From contig NC_080570.1 of the NCBI RefSeq assembly GCF_030247185.1, positions 123,429,340 to 123,493,339 on the forward strand: DNA of 64,000 nt. The letters run 5' to 3'. Within the stretch, counting starts at the first letter, position 1. The number at the start of each line of letters is the position of its first letter. Both the position numbers and the translations under genes were made by a program. Positions 1-9,941 of the stretch are shown piece by piece. Source of the DNA: Malaya genurostris (taxonomy: Eukaryota; Arthropoda; Insecta; Diptera; Culicidae). The notes beneath the pieces are model-generated. The model made no database searches. It saw nothing but the letters and a program-made list of their open reading frames with translations, and was not told the DNA's origin.

Positions 1-1340
1 CCCAATATAAAATAGAAAAAAAAATCAGCATCTTTTGTATCTATCTGGTCATTAACTTATGCTTTGTTTCATATCACAAATGTTGGCGAATCCAGACCCA
101 CAAATGACGCTTGTATAATTTCGAATGTGGATGTGGGCTACAATTGAAATTAGGTTGAAAGTTCGGCGAAATTTTTGAACGTGTTGAGAAAGTTCTTATC
201 TTACTGTCGAGTCGGATTGGATACAATTCTTCACACGATACATCCCGGGAGATAGCATCATCCGCAAACACCACCGCACACACACCTCAAAACCCGTTTA
301 GATAGTCCAAAAAAAAAAGAAAAACACTCATTCAACTGCTATAATGATAAAACGGAGAGACATTTGACCTACATTGCTTCCTTCCGAAAACACTCACCTG
401 GAAAAACAAGACCGCATAAAAAAAACTCCACCAACTCGAATAAGGAAACACACCTCACTTGAGCAGTCCCAAAGGGCACAAATGCCATCAGGATAGTGGT
501 GGTGGTGGTGGTGGTGATACATGGAGGCGTCCCACTGCTAGAAACGGGCCATAACTATAACAATAATGTTGATTCAATCTAATCCCATTAAAAATATAAT
601 ACGGATGAGGGTTGCTTGTCCTTTGTCGTTCGATGTAGATGAGATTGGCAATAATGCTGCTGTTGAGCACAGTTTGAGACACAAATGCCAATCCAGCAGA
701 ACGCTTTCCTTACGAGGGGGAGGAAGTAGGAGGTGGAGAAACTTCGATGAAAGACTAAGATTATACAGTCTCCGTTAATAGGAAGTGATAAATGTAGATC
801 ATTTTCGCCGTCCCAAATTGATTTCTTTCGAAGATTGGATACCATTAGATTGATGGCCCCATTGGGAAGCGAAACAACGCGCCAATGCTTCAAACTCCAA
901 ATAGAGCGGTTTATTTCAACAAAGGGATTCACAAACTAACTCCAATGCCCAAACACACACACACAAATACACTAGGGAACGAGGGAACGACCGCATTTCC
1001 ACCCGATTGAGTTTCTATAGTCCGAAACCTTCCGGGAACTGAAGAACAAAGCCTGCCGATTGTTTCGCTCTTCGGGGACAGCGAGGGATCATTAGTGGAG
1101 AAATGGGATGCATTTAATTTTTGTCGTTCTAATCGTGAACTGTTATGCAAGGCTTCCTAAACCCAGGCCCTTCGGCATATGCCATTTGGCCCAAATGATC
1201 GAGAACGCGACTAACGAATGTGTAAAGGATTTTTCTCCAAAAAAGGCTCAACCGAGTCGTACTCATATGAAACGGGAATTCAGAAATGATAGTTTTCCTT
1301 TGCGTTCTTTGCATTTTGCTCGCCTTGAAGCCTATGTTCT
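1..1340. other. Unassigned non-coding sequence
   Basis: I see no supportable gene in this stretch. ORFs present are short, lack codon bias or domain motifs, and overlap on both strands. The only local structure is a short (GGT)n run at about 496-516 and a short (AC)n run near 954-965. Confidence 0.5.
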
Positions 1341-1359
1341 GAAAACTGCGAAAAAATTA

Positions 1360-1430
1360 CCCCAAAGACGGGACTCGAACCCGTAGCTTTCTCCTATCTG
1401 GGGTAATCGTTTAGCTAATTAAACTATCCT
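1360..1430 (-). other. tRNA-like sequence, left arm (not a functional tRNA)
   Basis: Read on the minus strand, this holds a D-arm-like TTTAATTAGCTAAACG and a perfect B-box GGTTCGAGTCC (complement of 1371-1381) within a T-arm-like CGGGTTCGAGTCCCG hairpin. The 5' and 3' acceptor strands do not pair as in a normal cloverleaf, so it is tRNA-derived or tRNA-like repeat sequence rather than a gene. Confidence 0.5.
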
Positions 1431-1639
1431 TCATGTGAAAAGCACGAAGAAACAGCCTATGTTAACTGAAAAGAAGAACGGTAAACCTGAAGGCTGAGGC
1501 TGAAATAGACATGCGATGCGATGTGTAGATACTGCTGACGGAGGGGATATGACTACAATTGACCTGCCTTGGCGTCCGAGTACAGCTGAACATGTCCGGT
1601 TCGTTTGTTCAATAAGGCTGTTTCTTCGCGTTTTTCAAA

Positions 1640-1703
1640 TGCAGGGTAGTTGAATTCAAACCAAATTCAAGGTTCGAGCTCCGTCTCTGCGGTAACTTTT
1701 TCG
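1640..1703 (+). other. tRNA-like sequence, right arm (decayed)
   Basis: This is the mirror partner of the 1360-1430 block. The B-box-like GGTTCGAGCTCC lies at 1671-1682, followed by the shared GGTAACTTTTTCGCAG end. About 20 nt of the D/anticodon region is missing relative to the left arm. Confidence 0.4.
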
Positions 1704-1710
1704 CAGTTTC

Positions 1711-1993
1711 ATTTCGAATTTTAGAATTTTGGATATTAGAAATATGGGATTTGAATATGTGATTTGAGATTTATAATACGCATGAAACTTGTGATCAAGC
1801 AGCAAAGGAACTCAAATATTGAACTAAATATCTGACAAGGTTATAGGAATTATTAATTTGTCTTTGGGGATTCAGAGTTCAGATTTTGTAATTTTGGATC
1901 AGAAATCGGGCTTGGGAATAAAAAAAAATTTGATTCGATATTTGCTATGTGAAATGTACCGTGGAATTTTATGTACCTGAATTAAGATTTCAT
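1711..1993. other. AT-rich unassigned sequence
   Basis: No gene or repeat was recognised here. The composition is strongly AT-rich. Confidence 0.4.
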
Positions 1994-2108
1994 ACACACT
2001 TAAAAAAACCCTGTGATTTTACATATTATTAGATGCACATAAATGGAGCATCGAAGCTCACGCAAAATTACGTGGAAGTACATTTAATATTGTGTCTAAA
2101 ACTCCATG

Positions 2109-3328
2109 CACACGGAACGACCGAAATCAGCATTTTCGCGAAAAATTTAGTTGATTTGCTGATTTTAGTTAGTTATTTTTTGAGACAACTAAAAAAAACT
2201 TACTTTTGCTGATTTAGATTTTTTATTCTCATTCCCTTAATAATAATAAAATATTTGTTGAAATGACTATTTTTTTTAGTTGAATTCACAAATTAAACGT
2301 ACTGTCATTTCTTAGCTAAGGCACACTTCATATCCAGTCAACTAATTTTTTAGTTGAATTAAAAAAATATAATGTTGTTTTCAACCAATATGAATGGTTG
2401 AATTGGCTTCTGCAATCTGCAGCTATATGGCGCCCTGTCACCGAAACGGTAACACCTTAATGACTACTAGCCACTAGATGGCACACTACTGCCGAAAAAA
2501 ATTCAGACGCGTTGTCTTTTCTATATTGGCAGGTATAAATACGATGTTGTGTTGGAGAAAAAGACATAAACGAAACGTAAACATCTTTTTGAATTTTTTT
2601 TCTTCTAAATCACTGTTTCTTCATTCTCACTGAAAACTTTGAGCACTCGGAAAACAAAAACCGAATACAAATAGTACACCGGACGGCGCAGCTCGGAAGG
2701 TTTGAAGATACATAAAAAACTTCATCACAATTAGAGTGAAACATTCGAAATTCACTTCACTGTTCCGCGTAAAAACATTATTACGCACAATCGCTTCAAG
2801 TGCGCACAAATTCTGAATAAATACGATTTCCACTAACAGTTTACGACATTTTTACATATCGGTTTAGAAATTTTAATAAAGATATAACGAACACATGCGA
2901 AAAACATCAAAACAATGTTCAAGCAGTTTCAATAAGACTGTCCTTTTTAGCTTTTTAATGGATTGTTTTGCTTTGACACTTCTCATGAGTTTTTGGCTAA
3001 TAAACTTGTTAATAATACCCATTTCAGTTTCGGTTTTTTTGTGCTGTCCTTCAGTAATGATGGTGATAGATAAATAGAAACAAATTTTCTGATTTTAATA
3101 ACAAAATTAGTTGTCAATGAGAATTTCGTGTTGGATTGAAATATTGCTGGTTTGAGTCCAGGATATTCACCAACTAAACACATTCTCTAAAACTAAGAGT
3201 TTTTTCAGCAAAGTAAATTCTCAATTTTAACTAATTTTATAGTTATTTTGGAAATTTTGTTGTTAAAATCAACTAATTCAAAAACAGTAATACGAATTAG
3301 GCGCAGAGCTGATTTCGGTCGTTCCGTG
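2109..3328. mobile_element. Non-autonomous DNA transposon inserted in the tRNA-related repeat
   Basis: The ends are inverted repeats: CACGGAACGACCGAAATCAG plus C, perfect over 21 nt, with two extra bases at the left end. CATG lies on both sides (2105-2108 and 3329-3332), consistent with a 4-bp target duplication, although CATG is self-complementary and could belong to the ends. The 1.2 kb interior is AT-rich with repeated TTTTAGTTGA/ACTAA-type motifs near the ends. No transposase is visible, and the short interior ORFs show no domain. The superfamily is not identified. Confidence 0.65.
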
Positions 3329-3373
3329 CATGAAATTCATCGAAATAAAAAAAATAATATTGAGAGCAAACGT

Positions 3374-3440
3374 CGCGACCTGAACCGAGAATCATTGGAT
3401 CGCAAGTACGTCTGTTAATCGACTGAGCCACAGAAGCATG
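3374..3440 (-). other. tRNA-like block of the tRNA-related repeat
   Basis: On the minus strand this reads A-box-like GTGGCTCAGTCGATTAACAG, an anticodon-like region around CTTGCGATCC, and B-box-like GGTTCAGGTC. The acceptor ends do not pair convincingly. In the second copy (near 40640) the A-box and anticodon part is deleted between GCAG and ATCCAATG. Confidence 0.45.
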
Positions 3441-3837
3441 CATCTGCTTGGCTGGTAAAAGGTGCATTTAAATTCAGACAGTCGCACCCGCCAGCAGAAC
3501 GCAAGTTACAGTCGAAACCAGTAAAATTCAAGCTCATCTAACATTAAGTCATTACAAATAAAATCATCCGTCATTTGACAAATTAGGTCTTTATGAATTA
3601 CATCGTATGAGGGATTAGGTCACCTGTAGAATTCAAATTTTTTTGGTGTGTACTTCAGAGTCTCGAGATTTGTGAATTGAAACCTACGAATTAGCATCTG
3701 CATTTTTTAATTGAATTCACCGAGTTCAGAATATAGTATTCGAAATATTTGGATTAGAATATGTTTTTCCATAAGTCGATACCATTATTTAGCATGGAAC
3801 ATCATTTCTTAATAGCATTCTTTTAATAATAAAAATT

Positions 3838-5034
3838 CAGTTCGCTTTCACATCTCATCCAAGTCAGTCGCTATAACAAAACCGCTTACGTTCGGGACCA
3901 AGTACAGTATTGTGTAGTGAACAATGGAAAGATCTCGAAATGAGTGAACCAAACGAACAAAAGCTACCGCCGACACGAAAGAATACAATTGTTGTTGACT
4001 TCAGGCAGTGCAAAATTCGACCTTCGATACGAGAACTTGAAGGTTTGCTTAAGGTGCAAATGCATCTTGACATTAAACGTGTGCATTTACTTCAATGCAA
4101 TAAGGCAAATAATGTTGTTTACGTCCAGTTTTTTAAAGAGTTGGATGCAATTCAATTCGCAAAAGACAATAACAATGTGCACTATGTGGAGCACGAGAAC
4201 ATTAAGTACAACATTCCAGTATATATGGAAGATAGTGCTATAGAAGTGCGTGTGCATGATCTTCCCTCAAGCGTCACCGATTCTTATATTCGCAAAACTA
4301 TGTCGCAATACGGAGAGATTCTCTCTATCGAAAAAGAAAGTGGAAGAACTTTTTCCCCGGTATTTCAAATGGCGTACGTTTGTTACGCATGCGCTTGAGG
4401 AGGCCTACACCTTCTTATGTGACATTCGGTTAGGATACAAGAATCCCGTGCAAATCACTTGTTACATATGACAATCAGATGGTCACATGTCAATATTGCC
4501 AAAAAGCTGTTCACTACGGTAAGCCATGTGATAAATTGGACAAGGAGACAACCACACCAAAGGACAATGGTGCTTCCTTCACACCAACCCCAAGCAACCC
4601 CAGTACATCTGTGAGAGCCACCAACAACAATGAGGCAACGAAACCATCAGTATCCCCTATAGTACAAAGTACACCAGCTGCAGTTAACAACTTACCATCC
4701 AACTAACCAGCAACTGCAACCAATGTACAACAAGGTGCATCTACAGCAACTTTCAGCGAGCCCAAGACTACGATCAACAAGGAAAACGAAAATAAAACGG
4801 ATATCACACACAACACCGACGATGAAGCAATGGATGATGAGATAAGCCGCGGACGAAGTGACCCCCGATCCTCGTTGGATGGAAATTGAAACTCATCTCC
4901 CTCTAGAAAAAGGGTGACAACGAGATCCAATAGCAAAAAAAAAATTTAAGTAACAAAAATGTAAGCTAATCAGCCTCGTAAAGCTTTTACGCAGGCTAAG
5001 GCTAAGGTCAGAATAAAAATTTTATTATAAAAAA
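3838..5034 (+). mobile_element. ORF1-only non-LTR retroposon with target duplications
   Basis: A 13-nt sequence, AATAATAAAAATT, lies directly before (3825-3837) and after (5035-5047) this unit, as expected of a target-site duplication. The unit has a 5' leader, a decayed ORF1 (3910-4949), a short 3' region and an A-rich tail (TTTTATTATAAAAAAA). No reverse transcriptase follows, so it appears to be a non-autonomous LINE derivative carrying only the gag-like ORF1. It would have needed a partner element to move. The duplication is AT-rich and the 5' edge could be off by a few bases. Confidence 0.65.
3910..4949 (+). pseudogene. LINE ORF1 (gag-like RNA-binding protein), decayed
   Basis: Frame 1 from 3910 encodes an N-terminal region followed by an RRM-like fold (residues 111-141, IEVRVHDLPSSVTDSYIRKT...). 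A second ATG at codon 11 (MSEPNEQ) is an equally good start. After a frameshift near 4339-4346 the protein continues in frame 3 through ..FPGISNGVRLLRMRLRRPTP.. and a CCHC zinc knuckle at 4488-4529 (CQYCQKAVHYGKPC). A Pro/Thr/Ser-rich tail ends with a basic RS-rich segment at TAA 4947-4949. In-frame stops lie at 4431, 4704 and 4887. RRM plus CCHC is typical of ORF1 proteins that bind LINE RNA. It is clearly dead, but its order of domains is intact. Confidence 0.8.
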
Positions 5035-5094
5035 AATAATAAAAATTGTTAACTTTCGAGTCACTAGGGAAACAATATATGTACTGGAATAAAA

Positions 5095-5430
5095 ATAAAC
5101 ATCACCACGCGTCGGACGTCGCTACCGCTCGTTCGGTCATAGCTAAATCAAAGAAAACGCGAACGGTAAACGAAGCGGTTACAGGTTTTGTATGCGAAAA
5201 GTTGCTTCCGACGGCGGGTTGATTTCGGTTTGATGACTGCGCCACATCAGTTATTTAGGAGACATATAAACAAATAAATATTTTTGAAAAATTGCTAGAA
5301 TTTTTATTTTTTCAATTAATTATGTGATGTTTTCGAAATTACTCTTTCGACGAAATGTCCCTTTCGACGAAATGACCCATTCGACTTTCGGCAGAATGGC
5401 TTTCGGCGAAATTTCCTGCTCCCAAATGAC
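5095..5430. repeat. TTCGGCGAAATG-type dispersed repeat, copy 1 (degenerate)
   Basis: This stretch shares two modules in order with 21640-22040. The first is a GC-richer block around GGTTACAGGTTTTGTATGC, GACGGCGGGTT and GCGCCACATCAG, then GGAGACAT. The second is a run of imperfect 14-17 nt units of the form TTTCGACGAAATGNCC. Here the first module carries a deletion relative to the other copy. No coding role is apparent. Confidence 0.6.
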
Positions 5431-6150
5431 ATAGCAGCCTTATTCATGACATTTTGCCTGGGTTAGAACTCAGTAAGGTTCGTTTTTAGCAAGATAATCG
5501 TTCGAATATGACATGGTATGGTATATTAGAAAGATAGCAGTATTGTCGAATTCAAAACAATTTTATAATTTAAACTGTTTACAGCAATAATTGCTGAAAA
5601 AACGGAGCTTCTCACACCCATGTACAATACGAATCAGTTTGTTGAGATCAGCAAGTGTCTGTGTTTGTGTGTGTGACAAATGATATCATGATATAAACTA
5701 ATTTGATTTGATAAATAAAGCAGTGGTTTTGACAGTTGCCCCTTGAAGTTTTTGAACACTCTTCAAGCAACGTGACCTTCAACCAGTTTTGCGGTCACTA
5801 CTTTGGGATTGATTTCGTATTTGGGAATTCACTAAACTGCATGAAAAATTACCTGGATCAAACCGTATGATAACATATTGCACATCTAAATCTTGAATTA
5901 AGCGGGCCTCTGCATGTATGTTCAGAACATAGAGTCATAAATCTCAAAAAATACTAATGTTAAACCTCCGTCCAACAAACATTTTTACACTTTCTATCTG
6001 ACTGATGGGTCTGACCAAACATTTACGTATATTTTCCGGGGAATGTTCAATCATTGTACCCCTTTCAGAGCTTAAAATTGTCACACATTCTCAATGAAAG
6101 AATCCAATCCAATATCCTCATATTCTTTTCTTTATTGTTACATTCGTAAA
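5431..6150. other. Unassigned sequence with a dispersed-repeat fragment
   Basis: About 5590-5690 resembles the large dispersed repeat (a decayed CAGTTYGTYGAGATC followed by a TGTCTGTGTTTGTGTGTG run and CAAATGATATCA). Nothing else was recognised. Confidence 0.4.
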
Positions 6151-6425
6151 TAGCGGCCCTTACACGTGACAATATTATTGTCAATCCAAAGTATTGTTAA
6201 TACCATCAATGATAACATGAGTCCGAGTTTTTCAAAAAATTCAACCATTTGGCGCTTTAAAGAGTATAACAGTTTATCTCTGGAGAGAAAGTGTTGTCGG
6301 ATTGATGAGCAGTTTTGACTTTTTGGCAATATTTTCGTCAATCCAATGAAGTTTCAATTACACAATCAAAAGTATTGTCAGTACTCCTTGTATTGACAAT
6401 AATATTGTCTCGTGTAAGGGCCGCT
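6151..6425. mobile_element. MITE with GCGGCCCTTACACG ends
   Basis: The inverted ends share TAGCGGCCCTTACACG, then GACAATATTATTGTCAAT (one internal W difference), over roughly 35 nt. The interior of about 200 bp is non-coding. The flanks are TA/TAAA-like and the target duplication is ambiguous. Related end sequences recur immediately downstream in the palindrome. Confidence 0.6.
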
Positions 6426-6926
6426 AAAAATGCGGACTCAAGTTACCAAGTCAATTGGATTGACGGTATTGACAATACTTTGGATTGACAATAATATTTT
6501 CACGTAGCAGCCCCTACACGTGAAAATATTATTGTGAATCCAAAGTATTGTCAATAACGTCAATCCAATTGACTTGGTAACTTCCGTTCGCATTTTTGGC
6601 GGCCCTTACACGAGACAATGGGCCGTATGAATAAAATGTAGTAAAGTCTGTTGTTTGTAGTATCTTCTCAAAAACATACTCCACAGAGTAAAACACGTTT
6701 GGTTTGGTTTAATTATTCTACTTCACTTTATCAGCAAACACACGAGTAGCAACCTCTGGAGCTACCTACCGAAAAATTGTAGTAAATACTACATGTTCGA
6801 ACGTTGTTGTGTAGTAAAGTCTCTGCTTTTGACAGGAACGTGATCCACATGTAGCATTTACTACCGAAATTCAAACATGCTACGTTTTATTCATACGGCC
6901 CAATATTATTGTCAATACAAGGAGTA
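6382..6926. repeat. Large palindrome, one arm interrupted by a MITE
   Basis: The left arm (6382-6507) and right arm (6513-6619 plus 6902-6926) are reverse complements over about 126 nt, centred near 6510. They contain the MITE end GGCCCTTACACGAGACAAT and the motif GTTACCAAGTCAATTGGATT. The left arm overlaps the right end of the preceding MITE. The right arm is interrupted by a 282-bp MITE. I infer head-to-head copies of one MITE family. Confidence 0.65.
6620..6901. mobile_element. PIF/Harbinger-like MITE with 3-bp target duplication
   Basis: The ends are GGGCCGTATGAATAAAA, perfect over 17 nt, then diverge. The uninterrupted palindrome arm shows the empty site GAGACAATATTATTG, so the duplication is AAT (6617-6619 and 6902-6904). 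A 3-bp duplication with GG-starting ends is typical of PIF/Harbinger. The interior is non-coding, with repeated TAGTAAA(G/T) motifs. Confidence 0.7.
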
Positions 6927-7504
6927 ATGATGCACCGACACCAGAACAAACGAAGAGAGACGACGCATGTTCGATTCTCATTGAAATAAAGAGAGAGTAT
7001 AATTGCCAACGTCACTCTTTCCTCTATGACAAGACGAAACCTAACTAACGTTTGCAGGGAGAATAAACTGAATTTAAATTCTCATTCTTTCATCGATGTA
7101 TTGCAAATCTGTGACGCTTGGCTATAAATAGTGACATAAATATGACAAATCAAAGTAATTACATCACAGAACCTCTTTGGAAACCAAAACTACTACAAAT
7201 TCAAGCACCAACAGGTAAAAGTCATTGTGAAACCTTTTTCTGACATTTTCGATTCTCAACGCTTCGGTTGAATATCGACACTGCATACTACAGCAAATGG
7301 CTGAAGGGGCAAATGAAAGAAAGAATACAATTTTGAAACTACTGTTCCGCTTATGTCATTGACTGGACATGGACTTCGTCCTCACAGTTTGCAAGCGAAG
7401 CTGAGGGTGACATTTCTCGTCATTTTCGTCTATTTTGAGTCAATGAAAATGACATTTATTTGCTCTGAACCCCTTCTATTAAATTCTTTTTTCATCTACT
7501 TTAC
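6927..7504. other. Unassigned sequence with a promoter-like patch
   Basis: No gene was recognised. A TATAAATA box lies at 7123-7130. About 85 nt downstream, ACAG followed by GTAAAAG at 7211-7221 would make a splice donor. These could mark a decayed transcription unit, but no coding exon follows that I can support. Confidence 0.3.
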
Positions 7505-8570
7505 AATCAAGGATTATTTATACCTTTCTCATATAGAAAAGCAATGCAATCACTTTTGAACTTTAGAACGGACTGCCATATACCATTCGACTCAGTTCGT
7601 CGAGATCACAAAATGTCTCTGTGTGAGTGTATGTGTGTATAAATGTCTGTGTGTATGGAACAAATAATGTCACTTGTTTTTCTCAGAGATGACTGAACCG
7701 ATTATCACAAACTCAGATTCAAATGAAAAGTCCTCTGGTCCCATAGACTGCTATTGAATTTTATCCCAATCCGACATCAGGTTTCGGAATTACAATGTAT
7801 TATGTGCAAATCTATGAGAAAATGCGCACTCAATTTTCTCGAAAATTTCTTAACCGATTTTTACGAACCAAGATGCGGTATTACAGCACGACAAGTGGAA
7901 AATTTTCAATTTCATGAGTATTTTTTCACAAGCGATGACCAAACGAGGTGCGAATTTTTATTAAGCTTTCTGATAAATTCATCTAGTTGGCAGATCTGAT
8001 TAGTTGGTGGATATATAAACCTACTTCGAGACTACTAGTTTCCGGTTTCCGCTCCCGAGAGCACCGGTTACAGTGAAGTAAAGCTCGAAAAACGAAACTC
8101 ACTTCGATTTCTCAGCAATGGTTGAACCGATTTTCAAGAATTATGATTCAAATTGAAGCTCTCAGTGTCTTAAAAACTACTGTGCAATTACATCCAGATC
8201 TGACTTCCGCTTCCGAAATAGTAGGGCGATGAGTATCAAAACTTTCAAACTGTCATACAAAATTATTCAAAACCGGTACGCATCGGTACGTGCTGGCACG
8301 GAAGAAGAAAACACCACCGCCTGGCACACAGCGTGCCTGGTTCAATTTTGTATAGTATGCAGGGCTGACACATTTAAATCTATATTAACTTGATATAACT
8401 CTTTACAAATTGAAAAGGTTATGGTAGTTTATACCCGAAGAAAGTTTTTAATTTTATTTAAGTTTGAAAAAAAAATTGTTGACAGAACTTCCAAGTGATG
8501 TTTTTGAAATTATAAGTAATATGAGAAAGGCATTTTTACATCAATAGGTTGATTAAAAGTTTTTCCCACA
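7505..8570 (+). repeat. Large dispersed repeat (TGCCTTTCTCAT family), old copy
   Basis: It starts with CCTTTCTCATATAGAAAAGC, then CCATATACCATTCGACTCAG, a TGTGTGTAT-rich patch, AACCGATT...CACAAACTCAGATTC, and CCGACATCAGGTTTCGGAAT. It closes with ATATGAGAAAGGCATTTTTA. The order matches the better copies at 42036-42720 and 52228-53850. It is diverged and contains no coding region. Its ends are short inverted TGCCTTTCTCAT motifs. Confidence 0.6.
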
Positions 8571-8639
8571 TTGAAGACGCACACGCGAGGCTTGAGCTCT
8601 GAGAGACTCTCAGCATTGTATATTTCTTTACAGATATTT
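8571..8639. other. Unassigned short sequence
   Basis: This is flanking sequence between the dispersed repeat and a tiny LINE insertion. No feature was recognised. Confidence 0.4.
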
Positions 8640-8650
8640 ATCTGATGACA

Positions 8651-8709
8651 CCCGGTGAACGACCAAAATTAGGTTAAAGCCGGGTATAAATAAACGATAT
8701 AAAAAAAAA
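8651..8709 (+). mobile_element. Extremely 5'-truncated LINE 3' tail with target duplication
   Basis: A 59-bp insertion ends in GGGTATAAATAAACGATAT plus an A-run and is bounded by perfect 11-nt repeats ATCTGATGACA (8640-8650 and 8710-8720). An A tail with a target duplication is diagnostic of target-primed reverse transcription. Only the LINE 3' UTR end remains, so the family cannot be named securely; the tail looks Jockey/I-like. Confidence 0.75.
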
Positions 8710-8720
8710 ATCTGATGACA

Positions 8721-9039
8721 TTTTTAGGACCATGATTAACTCTTAAATGCGTAAATGTAGTTTTAAAACAACATCCTGGAAATGCTTGAAACTTCACATT
8801 TACGCGTTTCATGCATTATATCGAATCAAAAAATGTTTAAAAAATCAACATAGCGTCTTTAAGGGTACGTACGTAGCTGTAGATTGAACTTAGAGGAGTA
8901 AGTAGTGTCACGAAAATAAAATATCCACAAATTTTTCTTTCAAATTATGATAAAAAACGATATTTTATTCAAACTAAAAATTGATCCTTTATTGTACGAG
9001 GTTAAACTTGAGCATAATGGAAACCGGATGAAATTTAAG
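8721..9039. other. Unassigned sequence upstream of a decayed transposase
   Basis: The sequence is AT-rich with no gene recognised. It may include the 3' flank and end of the transposon whose transposase lies at 9040-9941, but I could not identify its inverted repeat. Confidence 0.35.
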
Positions 9040-9941
9040 TTATTCCTTCACGAATTCTCGAACTTTTGATCGATCGCTCTTCATCAAGTTCCGGACAATT
9101 TTTTGAACTTCTGCATGCTCCCTGCTGCCTTACCAGTCTTCTTGAAGACCCTCTTCACGATTGCTGAGGACAACTTGGTGGATTGATATTTTTCTCAACG
9201 AAATTTATACCCATAGTGGCATAGTGAGCCGACGCTAAATCCGACCAAAACAGTGAAGGTGTACTATGCTTGTACTATGGCAGCAATCTCTTCTGGAGAC
9301 ACTCAGATCGATAGATTTCATGCATTTATAGTTCCGGTAGTGTCAAAAATGGTTGACTTCAAACCACAGGAACATATTACTTGCCATACCAGTATCTTTC
9401 GACCGAGTTTCTCTACTTAAATCGACCTGTCCGCATCGCTCGAATCCTCCCCAACGACGACAGTGAAGTATTGTGGACCTGGAAGGGTTTTTGAGTCCTC
9501 CTGTACATAAGTCTCATCGTCCATCAAAACGCATGCATCCGGACACTACAAAAGACGCGAATACAATTTCCGGGCCCTTGTTGCTGCTTGTTTCGAGATT
9601 CTCTATTTCTTGTAGGTCTTCAGGTGATATCGCCTCTTGATACGCTGGATCATTCCGACACTCGTTCCTGCTTTTTTTGGCCAAATCACGTATTGACATT
9701 GACTTATGATCATGATTAGAGATACCACTTTCTGGTCCAGTTTCGGGTTGGAAGAATCGGGTTTTCTGCCTCTTCCTGGTAGCTCATCCAAAGAATAGTG
9801 TTCCCTAAACCTATTAATGATGTTTTAAACACTGACATGATGAATTCCAAACCGCTTCGTCAATTTTCGCATAGTAATACCCTTCTCACATAGCCATGTG
9901 TCCACAACCTTAATTGTCACTTCCTTTTCAATACGCGACAT
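9040..9941 (-). pseudogene. Tc1/mariner-type (DD37-like) transposase, decayed
   Basis: Reading the minus strand from ATG at 9941 gives MSRIEKEVTIKVVDTWLCEK, a helix-turn-helix region, LPGRGRKPDSSNPKLDQKV (a linker typical of this group), and RDLAKK / GTSVGMIQRIKRR. It continues with DDETYVQED (first catalytic D), ECLQKRLLP, and LFWSDLASAHY (second catalytic D) with NINPPSCPQ. The region holding the third acidic residue is lost. Many stops and several frameshifts separate these pieces, so it is inactive. The order and motifs match the insect Tc1/mariner relatives called ITmD37; the exact lineage is an inference. A 14-nt inverted repeat at 10117-10130/10147-10160 lies beyond the 5' side. Confidence 0.7.

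Larger units (their letters stand above)
1341..1710. repeat. Fold-back element with two opposed tRNA-like arms
   Basis: The left arm (1341-1458) and right arm (1615-1710) are imperfect inverted repeats about 100-118 nt long. Both carry AACTGCGAAAAA at their outer end and AGGCTGTTTCTTCG at their inner end, read outward from the centre. Each arm contains a tRNA-like block with a B-box-like GGTTCGAG motif, read on the minus strand at left and the plus strand at right. The 156-nt spacer shows no coding signal. I infer a SINE-like unit that became an inverted dimer, or a MITE built on tRNA-derived arms; no clear flanking target duplication was found. Confidence 0.6.
1994..3652 (-). repeat. tRNA-related SINE/MITE-like repeat, copy 1 (interrupted)
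   Basis: The ends resemble terminal inverted repeats (ACACACTTAAAAAAA at left; complement of the right end ACACACCAAAAAAAT). The element is split by a 1.2 kb insertion at 2109-3328. Outside the insertion it matches, in opposite orientation, a second copy at 40417-40813 over its whole length. It contains a tRNA-like block on the minus strand at about 3374-3440. I call the strand from that tRNA-like block. Whether it is a SINE with fortuitous ends or a MITE that captured a tRNA is not settled. Confidence 0.65.

Noticed and set aside
1360..1430. Functional tRNA gene on the minus strand
   Set aside because: The B-box and T-arm are good, but the acceptor stem does not pair and the unit is part of a fold-back repeat with a decayed mirror copy.
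3910..4398. Intact 162-codon RRM protein gene
   Set aside because: The C-terminal residues after the frameshift near 4340 are off-frame; the true frame continues to a CCHC knuckle with several stops, so it is a decayed LINE ORF1.
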